DNA from: JAMXLO01 sp963791495
Lineage (GTDB): Bacteria > Pseudomonadota > Alphaproteobacteria > Acetobacterales > Acetobacteraceae
Direction: 5' to 3'
Assembly (NCBI GenBank): GCA_963791495.1
Contig: CAWBST010000029.1
Span: forward strand, 1 to 64,000
Length of the DNA: 64,000 nt
Shown: piece by piece, positions 1 to 9,848 of the stretch
How positions within the stretch are numbered: the first letter of the stretch is position 1
How the letters are laid out: each line of letters opens with the position of its first letter
The notes under the pieces: generated by a model
Seen by the model: only the letters and a program-made list of their open reading frames with translations
Told to the model about the DNA's origin: nothing
Database searches by the model: none
Made by a program: the position numbers and the translations under genes

Positions 1-1281
1 CTGTTCAACGCTCTATACATCTGAGTAGAAGGGTGAGTTTGCGGCGCAACAGTTGGGCGAAACATGCCAGCCGGCCAGCGTCGCCGGATTCCGGCGCGGC
101 AAAATCTCTGAATCTATGCCCGGCAGCCAAATCACCAGCAGGTTGCCATGCAATCGTTCGATCAGTTCCTCGCGGTGCTCAGCGAGGTTCCCGACCCGCG
201 TCGAGCCGAAGGCAAGATATACAAGCTGCCTTATGTTCTGCTGTTCTCCATCCTCGCCGTGGTCACCGGTGGCAATTCCTTCCGCTCCATTGAGACCTTC
301 ATCAAAGTGCATCGCCGGCGGCTGAACACCGCCTTCGGTCTGCGCTGGCAGCGTGCGCCCGCCCATACAGCCATTCGCTATATCCTCCAGGGCCTCGACA
401 CACAGGCTGTCGAGCGGGTGTTCCGCCGCCACGCCGCTGGTCTGTGGAATGCCGCAACCGATCCAGCGCGGCGCAGCATCGCGCTGGATGGGAAGACGCT
501 TCGGCGAAGTTTCGACAACTTCAACGACCGTAAGGCAGCCCAACTGCTGCACGCATTCGATGTCGAAGCCGGCCTGGTCCTGGCCCATGTCGATATCGAA
601 GAAAAGTCCAACGAAATCCCCGCCGCACAGCAGTTACTCGGCGAACTCCAGGTCGCGCACTCGATCGTCACGCTCGATGCCATGCACTGTCAAAAAAAAC
701 CTTCGAGGCTGCCGCACAGGCACAGGCTCGCCTGATCGTTCAACTGAAGGACAATCAGCCAACTCTGCTGCAAAATGTCCAAGCCGCCTGCGCTTCCCGC
801 CGACCTACCAGCAGCGACACCACTGTCACCTCCGGGCACGGCCGGCATGAAACCAGAACCGCCGACGTATTCAGCGCCTCACGCGCCGTTGCCGGAACCG
901 AGTGGCAGTTCCTGATCGAGACCATCGTTCGCGTCACCCGACGTGTCCTGCATCGAGATGCCAAGACGGGACTATGGAGCAGCACAGCCGAGATAGCATA
1001 CTACCTGGCCAATTACCCCACGTCGGCATGCAACGCCGCCACCGCAGTCCGATGTCACTGGCATGTCGAGAACGCTTTGCACTACACCCGCGACGTCACC
1101 TTCCAGGAAGATCAGTCTCGCATCCGTCATAAGCCAGGCGTCTTTGCCCGGCTGCGCTCCTTTGCCTACAACATACTGCGCCGCAATCGGTCCTCAACAT
1201 TCAGTCAGGATCGATATGCTGCCGCTCTCGCCGGAGCCGATGCGCTCCTCAACTGGAAATTCAATTGAGAGCGTTGAACAG
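1..1281 (+). mobile_element. ISAs1-family insertion sequence, left end at the window edge
   Basis: Positions 1-14 (ctgttcaacgctct) are the exact reverse complement of 1268-1281, giving a 14-bp perfect terminal inverted repeat around one transposase gene. ISAs1-type elements commonly end in CAGGG, and 1282-1286 read ccctg, so the true right end may be 1286 with about five bases of the left end lost before base 1. The element interrupts a methyltransferase gene on the minus strand. The target-site duplication cannot be checked because the left flank is outside the window. A window that starts exactly in a repeat end suggests a contig boundary. Confidence 0.85.
148..1268 (+). pseudogene. ISAs1-family DDE transposase, one -1 frameshift
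   Basis: The enzyme would cut and join the ends of this IS. The first part (148-about 695) shows an N-terminal PDPR motif, the first catalytic Asp in ALDGKTLRRS (residue 114) and the second in TLDAMHCQKK (residue 177). At a run of eight A (692-699) the frame must change by -1. The other frame then continues without a stop through the C-terminal HWHVENALHYTRDV region, which carries the catalytic Glu, to the stop at 1266-1268, giving about 373 residues, normal for the family. A ninth A would restore one reading frame, so the cause is a one-base deletion, a sequencing error, or programmed -1 slippage on the A run. The stop overlaps the right inverted repeat by one base. Confidence 0.8.
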
Positions 1282-1286
1282 CCCTG

Positions 1287-1438
1287 GTGTCGCCATGTAA
1301 CGTGCCGATCTCCAGATATGTCCTCGGACGCACCGTCTTATGTATTATTCGGAGGCAATCCTGGTAGAATTGGCCATGATGCTCCGGAAGAGCATAAGGA
1401 ATTGATAGCATTGTGCTCCAGTTTTTCAGCGGTGTCAA
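1287..1438 (-). pseudogene. 5' stub of a class I SAM-dependent methyltransferase cut by the IS
   Basis: Reading leftwards from a TTG at 1438, or from an ATG ten codons later, the frame gives about 45 residues ending in YLEIGTLHGDT just before the IS end. The E-x-G-x-x-x-G pattern is motif I, the AdoMet-binding loop, of Methyltransf_24-type enzymes often found in sugar and glycan clusters. Downstream the frame runs into IS sequence. The remainder would lie left of base 1. It is the last visible member of the minus-strand glycosyltransferase cluster. The family call rests on one motif and is moderate. Confidence 0.55.
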
Positions 1439-1506
1439 TCGATATCCTCGCTAGGTACGCGCGTCGCCCCCGAACTTAGTGCTCCCATAGTCCAGACTTA
1501 GTGTTA

Positions 1507-2665
1507 TTAAGTCGCATCGTTGTCCAAGAGGTCCAGCATTTCGTGAAGGAGCGCCAGGTCAACAAAAAAGTCCGCATTCATGTTCTCAGTCTCAGCTACG
1601 CCATGCAGCGACAAATACGCGCCCCCCTTGTGTGACACCAAGTCCCAGAAGAAGTCGTCATTCAAGGTCGCGGGAGCCAGCCCAAGCAACCGAACCCCCG
1701 GCGGTGCAAAAGCACAATTCGTGCATTCAGCACCAATTGTGCCGACGACCCACTGTGCTGCCGAGAAGGTAATGACCTGCTCCTCGAACGTCATTAACGC
1801 AGGCGTCACAGTAGTATAGCCGCGATCCTCCAGTAGATCTCGAACGACATCTTGGTTGCGGAGCTTTCGACGTCCAGTATTGGGGCGAGCGATGAAGATT
1901 TTACGCGCACGCCAAGGCTGCTCGCGTCTTGCCAAAACTAAATCTCGAACATTCTCCAATGCGCGAATTCGACCTTGGCCCTGTAACCCAGGGCGCGGCG
2001 GTGATTGGCAGAGGATACAGTAACTCCGAAAAACAACGCGGGGCATCATTGCAGACAATTATCTGATCCGACTTGATGCCAAGTTCCGATAGACAATCAA
2101 ACATAACGCGTCGCATGATCTCCCCGGGAGACGACACCAGATACCGATAGTTGCAAAAGTCGAGACCGTTCGGTGGTATTGCCCTTGGTAGGCCCTCGAT
2201 TAGCCAATGTCCGTAGTTGCTGTCCCAGCATTGCTTAAGTATAATGTAACGTCCTTCTGCCTGCCGGTCAATTCTCGCCAAATCAACCTCCGAGTAAAAG
2301 AGGCCGTGCTCTCTCTGGCGTCGAAGGCCCGCAATGTTGTCCAACATGTACGTGTTGGCTAGACTTTCGCTGACAAGAATGTCTCCGGGCAACGTAATCA
2401 CGCCCGGGCCCCATACTGTGGCATCCTCAAATCTGACGACGCATGAAGGAAACGGCGTGACGGCTTCGCCGATATGGGAATCGATAACCTCGTGCACGTA
2501 GGCAGAGAGAGGGCCCTTAATCGCCGGTGAGCAGCGTCGATAGGGCGCCGTGTTCGGCTCGAGAGCCAGAACCTCGCCGCAGTCGATTGCCGAACAGACA
2601 GAAAAGAAAGTCCTATGCACGCGCCTCTGCCCTGCAACTCTTTGTGCCTGAGGCCGGCGTCGCAA
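1507..2665 (-). pseudogene. GT61-family (DUF563) glycosyltransferase, frameshifted
   Basis: The N-terminal part (about 2600-1985) has the family hallmark NYGHWLIEGLPRA, and the C-terminal part (about 1975-1507) has LMTFEEQVITFSAAQWVVG and IGAECTNCAFAPPG, which match the conserved F-xx-Q and G-A-x-x-T-N-x-x-F blocks of GT61 enzymes. The two parts are in different frames and join near 1978 (GGGCCAAGG on the coding strand), where one base is in excess. The start is unclear because the first about 25 residues after 2665 do not look conserved. GT61 enzymes transfer sugars in capsule or exopolysaccharide assembly. It lies between the triple-GT4 gene and the methyltransferase stub. Confidence 0.7.
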
Positions 2666-2745
2666 GCATCGCTTTTGTCAAGGCTGCATTGCGCAGCCGG
2701 CAGGTGTTGAACGTCGCCCGGAATGAACTACAGAAGGACCGTACG

Positions 2746-5700
2746 TCAGAGAGCATATCGGTTCTGCCTTGGGATGGAGCGAGCCGTGAGTTGGCGAGAG
2801 TCGGACGCGCAACTTTTCGATTTGTCGGCACTTCTGGCACCAACAGACAGCCCGCCTCTTCCGGAACTGTGTTGAACGCTGCCTGCGCCCGAATTATCAC
2901 GTTCGAGCACGTTGAAGACACTGTTCGCGACATCGCGCCACGCATAGCGAGTCACCACCTCCGCAAATCCCGCCATCCCGAGACGATCGCGAGCAACCCT
3001 GTCGCTGCCTAGTAGTGCCATAGCCTCTCGAAGTTCCTGATCGCTACTTACCAGCACGCCAGTCTCGCCATCGCGTATCAACTCTCGGAAGGCATAGCAT
3101 GCACGGTTGACAATGACGGGCTTGCCAGAGAGCCAAGCTTCACAGATCACAATACCAAAACTCTCGCTCGTGCTCATATTGACCAGGCCAAGGCACCTGG
3201 ACAGGGCACCGAGGATTACCTGTCGTGGTTGACGGCCCAGGAAATGCACGCCATCCCCTTCGACAGTCGCGCCGTCCTCGTCTGGACCGATCAGCACCAA
3301 GTCGACTTCGATACCATCGCGACGCAACAAAGCGTGGGCGTTCAGGTACTCGCTTGTAGCCCTTGGAAGGTGCCTTGCGGCCCAGCACCAGAAAGAAAGG
3401 GGTGTGTTCTTTGTGCACCCCGCAAAAGGCGGAAGCCGCCTCCTTGTCTCCGCACTCTTCTACGCGAACGCCGCCGCCTGGCACCACGCGGAACCTATCG
3501 CGTGGTTCCATCCGATCTGCAATAGATGAAGAGAAAAGCAGCGTGGCGTCAGCCACCTTGAAACTGTCCAAATAGCGGCGCCAGTAATAGAACCGATCAT
3601 CGCCATGGAAATGTGGTAGCGTCACGATCCGCGGGCAACCGTCGAGCCGGCGCAAGGTTGCAACACTGCTCGGGATCACGTCGAAGGGCACCCCCTGGAT
3701 CAACACCGTGTCGTACCGTGAGCCATGTCGGAGAAGCCATTCCTGTAAAGCGGCAGAATGTGGACCCCGGATTTCCGCGAATTTGTCTTCCGTTGCTTGA
3801 TCGCGCCGATCTGCCGAGACCCGCAGCGTATCGACCCAAAGATGGAAATGCTCGGTCCTCAGCCACTCTTCGTGATCCTCGGCAAGGTTCATTTCACACT
3901 CGGCGAGCGCCCGAATGCCATTCTCCGCTACGAGTGGGTTTGAGTGGCCATTCATAAGCACCGAGGCGTGCTCCAGCAGATACGCCAAGTGGCCGATGAT
4001 CTCCCTCTACTGTGTGCTCATCCACCTCACAGGTCAGCAACATGGGACCGGCGACACAAGGCGGCAACGAAAAGTTTACGCTGAATGCCATGCCGACGAT
4101 CTGGCTGTCCTCAGTCAAGATACTTGTTGCCCCGCCTTCATCTATTCGGAGCAGTGCGACATGTAGCGTCTTCTGGTATGGCGTCCAGCCGCGGAGTTGT
4201 ACTACGCACGCGGACGCCGGAACGAAAAAAGAAAAGCCCGGTGCGGTCCAGCGGCGAATGACCCCAGCGTGGTTCTCGGGCCAGAAGAAGCCACCGATCA
4301 GCCGCGGGCGCCCTTTTGCGCCGAACGAGTTCGAGGAATGAACAGCAAATCTCCCGCTCGTCAATCATCCATCCACGTTCTAACTTGCGAGCCAACTCTA
4401 TAGCTCGGTCCTCGGGCACAACATCTGCGGGGAAAAAGCGAGCGTTGTCGAAAAGACCACCAGTAATGTGGGTGGCTCCCGCCCCTTCCGACGAGAAGGC
4501 ACACCCAAAATGATGGTGGTTTGTGAGACGGCTGATGCTGACGGCGGCGAGGTCAATTTGAGCAAAACGGGGCCGGAGATGTTTCAAGACCTCCATCGCA
4601 TATTCCTCTGCGCCTCCAAGTGGAGGCTCCGTATAACGGTATGTCACAACCAGGAGCGACCGCCGCTTCTGCACCGCAGGCGCGGGCATTAGGAAATCGC
4701 GCACGCGTTCGCGGTAGCTTTTGGTTGTTACCTCCCACAGTAGATGCCTAGCTGCATAGCAGCGCGCTTTGCGGCGTTGCGCCGCCAACCGGCCGCTGTC
4801 TGCGAGCAGCCCAGCCAAGCTCTCACTGAAGCGATGAATATCAACTACGATCCCCGCATTGCTCCGCGCCCCAGAGAAGCCGCGCGCTCCAGCCGGTGTG
4901 CTGATCGTCGCCAGTCCGTGCACCAAGTAATCGGGTAGCTTGACACTGGAGCCACCGCCCGACAGCACTGGGTTAAGCGCGACGTCCCAACTATTAAGTA
5001 ATCTGCTCTTGGCGAGTTCGTCTACCGTGCCGTGCAATTGAACATTCGGCGGCAACTGCGTCGTGATGGTGGTACAAACCTCGCCAACAAACTCGAAAAT
5101 TACGTCAGGAAACGCTGTACCATCTCACGCAGAATGAACTCGGCCGCTTCCACATTCGGACTATGCGATGAGCCGAGGAATCCAACGCGGCGCTTGCTCA
5201 CGCTGCGGGTGACTTCACGACGTGCACCGACCAATATTTTCCTGTCCGGGACGTTGCACCCATTCAGCACCACCATAACTTCGGCACGATCCGTGCCGAA
5301 GTGTCGCGCATCGATTTGCGTACAACACACTATCAAGACGGAGCACGCGACGAGGCGCCGCTCCAACTCGGCGATGAACGTGGAGAAAGTCGCGCCGAGC
5401 CTATGGTCGCGCAGCAGCGCTACTTTGTGAGTGGCCTCTACATTGTGTGCGCTGTAAATTACGGGAATGTCTGGGTGTACACGCTGGATTGCATCTAGCA
5501 GCGGCGCCATATAACAATGTTCGAAAATGACGACTGAGGACCGACGCGCCATATCGGAGGCGACGCTGACTAGGATGTGGTTCGACCCGGCGAACAGGCT
5601 GGCTACACCATCGTTTATCGAGATACTTTCCCCGGCATTAACGGCATTTTCAAGGGCTACATGCGCGGCGGATTTCGGCACGGTGATATGAAGATGGCCT

Positions 5701-7052
5701 GGTTCAACCAGCGTCACGTTCCAAGCAGCGCCCAACGCAACAAGGATTACGTCGACGTCGAGATTACTGAGAAGGTTTAGTACGCGTGCCGCACCCCCGG
5801 AGACGGCGGTGTGCACTGGGTAGTCGTTGAGGGCGAGTGCGAGCCGACGCGAAGGCGACGACCTAGGCCGCCCTGTAGTGATATCTTGCCGGAAGCCCTT
5901 GGCAATAGCTTCCCAGGTATACTTCGAGCGTGCTAAAGCAAGGCCGCGCTGGGCGAGGGCCTTGCAGCGTACGGGTTCGGCCAACAGCGCGTTGACAGCC
6001 CATACAAATTCTGGGCGAGACGCTATCGCTGCATGTACGTCCCCAAGAACCTCGAGGCCGCGCACGCCATCGCGAGTGCTGACCATTGGAATGCCAGACC
6101 CGAGCGCTTCAACTGCCTTCAGGCTTGTGCCAGACCCTAGTGTTACCGGGTTTAAAAAGAGGTCGGCACTGCGCAACAGTGTCTTTTTTCCTCCTCATCG
6201 AAGTCACCGTATACGATAACATTACTAGGTAGAACCGCTCTATCCAGCGCCTTCGAGATCCCGCCGGCAATGATCAAGTCACATTTAGGCAATGATGGCG
6301 CCATGTTGATTAGAAATTGCGCGGCCTCGACATTCGGGTAATGCGCCGAACCGGAAAAGAGCAACTTCGGGCGCCCGCTCGAGGGCCGAGGACGACTTTT
6401 GCGGTAGGCAGCGACAGATTCCAGCGCTTCCGGCTCGTACCCGTTGGGGCAGCAAGCGAGTCGGTGTCTCGGCACGCCATAGAAGAGGCGGAACTTCTCG
6501 ATGTCTGTAGCGGACGTGGCGAAGACTATTTTGGCACGAGCAGTTAGGTTGCTCTCAAGGCGAAACAGCTTCGTTAGAGCTGATTTCGAACCCTTGTCCT
6601 CGGACGATGGAGGAGAGCAGGCTTATCTCGAAGTTATGTGAGTTATAGACTTCGAATGGAACTGGGTAGCCCGAAAATATCGGTTCAGAGTAGGGGAACT
6701 CGTGGATTACCAGATCGACGGACTGCGCGAGGGATTGTGCGGTTCGTCGTAGTCTACATGCCGGATCACTCACAGCAAGGGCGAAAGCCAGTCCTGACAA
6801 GTCGCCGGACAGTCCCGCTCGATGCAGTGTGGAATACGCATCGCGCCAGAGGTCATCCTTTGGAAACCGGAGCTCACGAAAACTGGGCGTGTGCACAATC
6901 TCCTCAAAACGCGCCCCGAAATCTGTTGAGGTGAGCATGCACACATCGTATTCGGTGGACAAGGCGCGATATAGATTCCGGAGCCGCAACTCTCCCCCAC
7001 TGACTGGAGGTGAGAATGAGGGGAAAAAGTTAATAACTAGAGCGGAAGGCAT
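2746..7052 (-). pseudogene. Giant glycosyltransferase with three tandem GT4 units, multiply frameshifted
   Basis: About 1,430 codons start at ATG 7052 (MPSALVINFFPSFSPPVSGG). Unit 1 has an N-lobe at 7052-6590 and a C-lobe at about 6430-5900 with LFSGSAHYPNVEAAQFL and SADLFLNPVTLGSGTSLK. Unit 2 has an N-lobe at about 5800-5250 and a C-lobe at about 5200-4830 with VGFLGSSHSPNVEAAEF and VALNPVLSGGGSSVKLPDY. Unit 3 starts near 4690 (LLVVTYRYTEPPLGGAEEYA), carries a beta-sandwich-like insert at about 4300-4010, and ends in a classic GT-B C-lobe (ESFGIVICEAWLSGKPVIV, about 3170-3110). Both unit junctions (near 5850 and 4690) sit inside uninterrupted frames, so the fusion is genuine. Frame changes are needed near 6585, 6186 (A6 run), 5110 (T run), 4310, 4005 (C run) and 3352. 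The role is presumably multi-step glycan elongation; substrates are unknown. Confidence 0.7.
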
Positions 7053-7085
7053 TCCCGTGTTATTCTTCTGACCGTTACGTAGGTT

Positions 7086-8031
7086 TCAGGCGACGCTGGA
7101 AATAAAACGAAGATAATGAGCAACCAAACCGTGAAATCCTTCGGATCCGACGTAGGCTGGGCCGATAGGATTATGCCAGGGTATAGGCCCTTCGGTGAGC
7201 GCCTGCCCAGACTTTAGTTCAATGACTTCGAAAAGATGCTTTTCGAAGTCAAAAACGGAAACGGGGATCAGCAACTGGAACCCATAGCGGCCGTCTCCCC
7301 ACCCCCGCCTCCAACAGGTCCGCGCGGAAGTCTGACGCGACTTTTTCGACGAGAATACGGCTGCCCTCCCTCAGAGCTACCGTGCATCGACGTGATATCC
7401 TACTACAATCGATCATCCAACCAAGAACAGCGACCTCTGTAATCTGTTCTACGAATCCTCGGCAGGAGACTTCTGAATTCACGGCGGCTACGCACGGTTC
7501 TGGAGGTATGGTCCAGACGCTTCTGAAGGCGATGGGTGAACCTGGTATCTCGTAGCCGGTGTCGGCACAGCGCAGGGTCAGGGAGTAGCGGCCCTCCGGC
7601 AGCAAGCCTTGCTCCAGTTGGAGGGTGAAGCCGTGACGTCCGTCACCGCACCCCAATTGCGCGAGGTCGGCCCGGTCTTCGGCCGCTACCGTCGTCTTGA
7701 GGCAGGTCTTTCCATCAACCAGCTCGAGGCGAACTCGCTTGTCCGGGGCTTCGGGGTCCCACACCCATCCCGCAATAGCGGTGCCGCTTATCCTTTCGAT
7801 ACGCCCCTGCAGTGTCGTTGCATCATGCACCTGCCCAGCTTCGGATGGGAGCGCGCAATCCTCCGCGAGCACCGCAGTCCTCATGTCGGTCCCGGTCTGG
7901 CCAGGGGCTTCTGCCAGCGCAAGGTCACCGGCGGTGTGGTCCGCATCGTTGGCTCCATTGGCACTGCGAATGTTCCGCTTCGGGCGAGCGGCCTGCACTC
8001 TTGTTTGCTTGCTGGTCGACGTCTTTGGCAT
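7086..8031 (-). pseudogene. Protein with two repeated 'GWxxD' beta modules, glycan-cluster associated, frameshifted
   Basis: The start ATG at 8031 directly follows the stop of the upstream glycosyltransferase (8032), so the two are translationally close. After a charged, low-complexity N-terminus of about 70 residues come two homologous modules. Module one has GRIERISGTAIAGWVWDP and DRADLAQLGCGDGRHGF. Module two has GFVEQITEVAVLGWMIDC and DFRADLLEAGVG. Such modules occur attached to glycosyltransferases in alphaproteobacteria and probably form beta-sandwiches. Near 7297 one extra base breaks the frame; restoring it gives GDGRYGFQLLIPVSVFDFEK and a stop at 7086. No catalytic motif is visible, so the function is unknown. 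Confidence 0.55.
7224..7250. repeat. Perfect 12-bp stem, 3-nt loop palindrome inside a coding region
   Basis: The sequence gacttcgaaaag, atg, cttttcgaagtc has arms that are exact reverse complements. It lies in the 3' third of the repeat-module gene. There is no T tract, so it is not a standard terminator. Confidence 0.6.
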
Positions 8032-9654
8032 TCAGCATCCGGTCGGGATCATGGCCCTTGCTGAGACAGCGATGGTCATATCTCCGTTCTCGCCTGTCCT
8101 TGCCCCGCTATAGGCGCGGAGCAGCGGCGCGATCACTCCACGCTCGGCGAGCCGATCGACAAACCGACGTCCTGTCACGCGTGGGGCATAGGTCTCCGAA
8201 AAACGGTCGGCACGTCGTGCAAACTGCTCCCGGGCCTTGCGGCCAGTGCGGCGCATGCGTGCGCGAGCCAGCTTCATCTTTTCCGCAATGTCGGCGACGT
8301 CCGGGTCGGCCCACAAAAGTCCCTCGCTGAAGGGATATTCGTCGGCTTCAACCTCCTTGAGGCGGAATGCCAGACCCTCGTCCGGCTCAAGATAGTCCGA
8401 ACAGCCAGAGAACTCGGTGGCAAGCACCGGAACATGCAGCAGGATGGCCTCCGCTATATTGCGTCCAAAACCCTCGGCGCGGTGAGGAGAAACCAGGCAG
8501 TCACATGAGGCCGTCAGCGTGAGCGCCTCGGTACGATCAAGCGTGCCTTCCACAACCGTAATTCGGTGATCGGCTCCGATTTCGCACAGAAGGGCGCGCC
8601 GGGCCGGACATTCGGGGAGCTTGCCATTGACACGCAGGAGCAGGGCGCTGCCCTCATCGTGGCATGGAAAAGCCAGCCGGAACGCGCGGACGAGCGCGAT
8701 TGGGTTCTTTCTCGCCATGTAGGAATTGGGGTCGAACGGGTAGGTGAAAACGAAAGCGCCGTTCTTGACTGACGGAAGTGCGCGCCCCGACACGGCCGGC
8801 ACAGTCACTGGTGCGGGCAAGCAAATCACCGGCTTGGAGCAGTTAGCCCTGTATGCGCGCGCGGTGAATTCGCTGCCTGTCCATATTTCATCGATCAGGT
8901 CGTAAACGTCCGTCCAGATGTCAGGGAATTTCGACAGCTCCCACGGCCAATAGCCAATTCGGAATTGCTCGGAGAAGAACCGACGACCGTGCTTGAGATA
9001 GAGGGTCGCGGCATCGAATGCTGACATGCAATAGATGCTGGTCGCGTACCGCAGACGTTGGCTGCCGTTTCCTTCCGCGTCGATCACGGCATGAGGCACT
9101 CCAACGGCGGCAAATGCGGCAGACAGCATGCGCACGTCTTCGCCCAGGCCGGATTGCCGATGTACCCGCCCAATCAGATTCACCCCCTCTTTCGCCAAGA
9201 CCTGCTTGGGTCGTCGCGTTTCGGTCGGGTTTGCAATGCCAGTGCAACTGGGTTGTGCGGCATGCGAGGGCAGCGGCTTCCTCTCACATGAGGCGAGACA
9301 GGACTTTGGGAGCAGCGGGGCCGTGGCCAGCTCGATCGATCCACGCTGCTGATACCAATGGAAGTATTCGACCAGGCTGCTGGCGCTATCCAACGGAAAG
9401 GCATGCTGCAGGTCATGGCGCGCTTCATGCAGCGTCAGCAGAAGCTGCGGGCAGCGCAAGCCATTCCCTAAGGCGACGAGCTGCATCGCGATGTCGGCGT
9501 GCCTTCGGTTCCACGAGAATACAGCCGGATACTCGGCAGGAGCCCACAGCAGCCACCACGACATGAACTTGCGCTGCGCTTGCGCATCCAAGGGCGACGC
9601 CCCGTCGCGGACGTCGCTCCGAAGCAGCCACACGAACCACATCGCACGCGTCAT
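8032..9654 (-). CDS. Glycosyltransferase family 1/4-like protein, first gene of the glycan operon
   Basis: About 540 residues. The C-terminal half is a GT-B fold: VNLIGRVHRQSGLGEDVRML (donor-domain start with a G-x-G-E pattern), GYWPWELSKFP, DEIWTGSEF, FDPNSYMARKNP, and the nucleotide-sugar motif SPHRAEGFGRNIAEAILLHV. The N-terminal about 150 residues form a Trp-rich module with no catalytic motif that I recognise. The frame can also start at a TTG (9669); ATG 9654 is preferred, although neither has a strong ribosome site. It is uninterrupted, unlike its downstream neighbours. The product probably adds a sugar to a surface polysaccharide or glycoprotein. Confidence 0.8.
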   Translation of the reverse strand: MTRAMWFVWLLRSDVRDGASPLDAQAQRKFMSWWLLWAPAEYPAVFSWNRRHADIAMQLVALGNGLRCPQLLLTLHEARHDLQHAFPLDSASSLVEYFHWYQQRGSIELATAPLLPKSCLASCERKPLPSHAAQPSCTGIANPTETRRPKQVLAKEGVNLIGRVHRQSGLGEDVRMLSAAFAAVGVPHAVIDAEGNGSQRLRYATSIYCMSAFDAATLYLKHGRRFFSEQFRIGYWPWELSKFPDIWTDVYDLIDEIWTGSEFTARAYRANCSKPVICLPAPVTVPAVSGRALPSVKNGAFVFTYPFDPNSYMARKNPIALVRAFRLAFPCHDEGSALLLRVNGKLPECPARRALLCEIGADHRITVVEGTLDRTEALTLTASCDCLVSPHRAEGFGRNIAEAILLHVPVLATEFSGCSDYLEPDEGLAFRLKEVEADEYPFSEGLLWADPDVADIAEKMKLARARMRRTGRKAREQFARRADRFSETYAPRVTGRRFVDRLAERGVIAPLLRAYSGARTGENGDMTIAVSARAMIPTGC

Positions 9655-9716
9655 GAAGGATGGCCGCAAAGGTACCGCGTCTGAAACAGGAGCTACCGGT
9701 GATTAATCGGCGAGCG

Positions 9717-9733
9717 GTTAACCGTTGGTTAAC
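9717..9733. promoter_or_regulatory. Inverted repeat gttaacc-gtt-ggttaac upstream of the glycan operon
   Basis: A perfect 7-bp dyad with a 3-nt spacer lies 50-80 bases upstream of the first glycosyltransferase. Its size and position suit a dimeric regulator site. No regulator is adjacent, so the role is inference. Confidence 0.3.
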
Positions 9734-9752
9734 AACGCAAACGTAAGCGACC

Positions 9753-9848
9753 TTACCCCGCTATCCCCACCCGCACCTCGCCCACGGCGCCAAACTCCAC
9801 CGTCACCTCATCGCCCGCTGCAATCGGGACCGTTGAATTTACTGACCA
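9753..9848 (-). pseudogene. 3' remnant of a second 2-keto-4-pentenoate hydratase-type gene
   Basis: An open stretch ending at TAA (9753-9755) encodes SVNSTVPIAAGDEVTVEF and then GAVGEVRVGIAG. This closely parallels the C-terminus of the intact hydratase about 480 bp away (FPLAAGDRVEVRFEGVG). An in-frame stop at 9855-9857 and the lack of any upstream match show that only the last about 30 codons remain. It may be the scar of a recombination or deletion between paralogues at the island edge. Confidence 0.5.
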
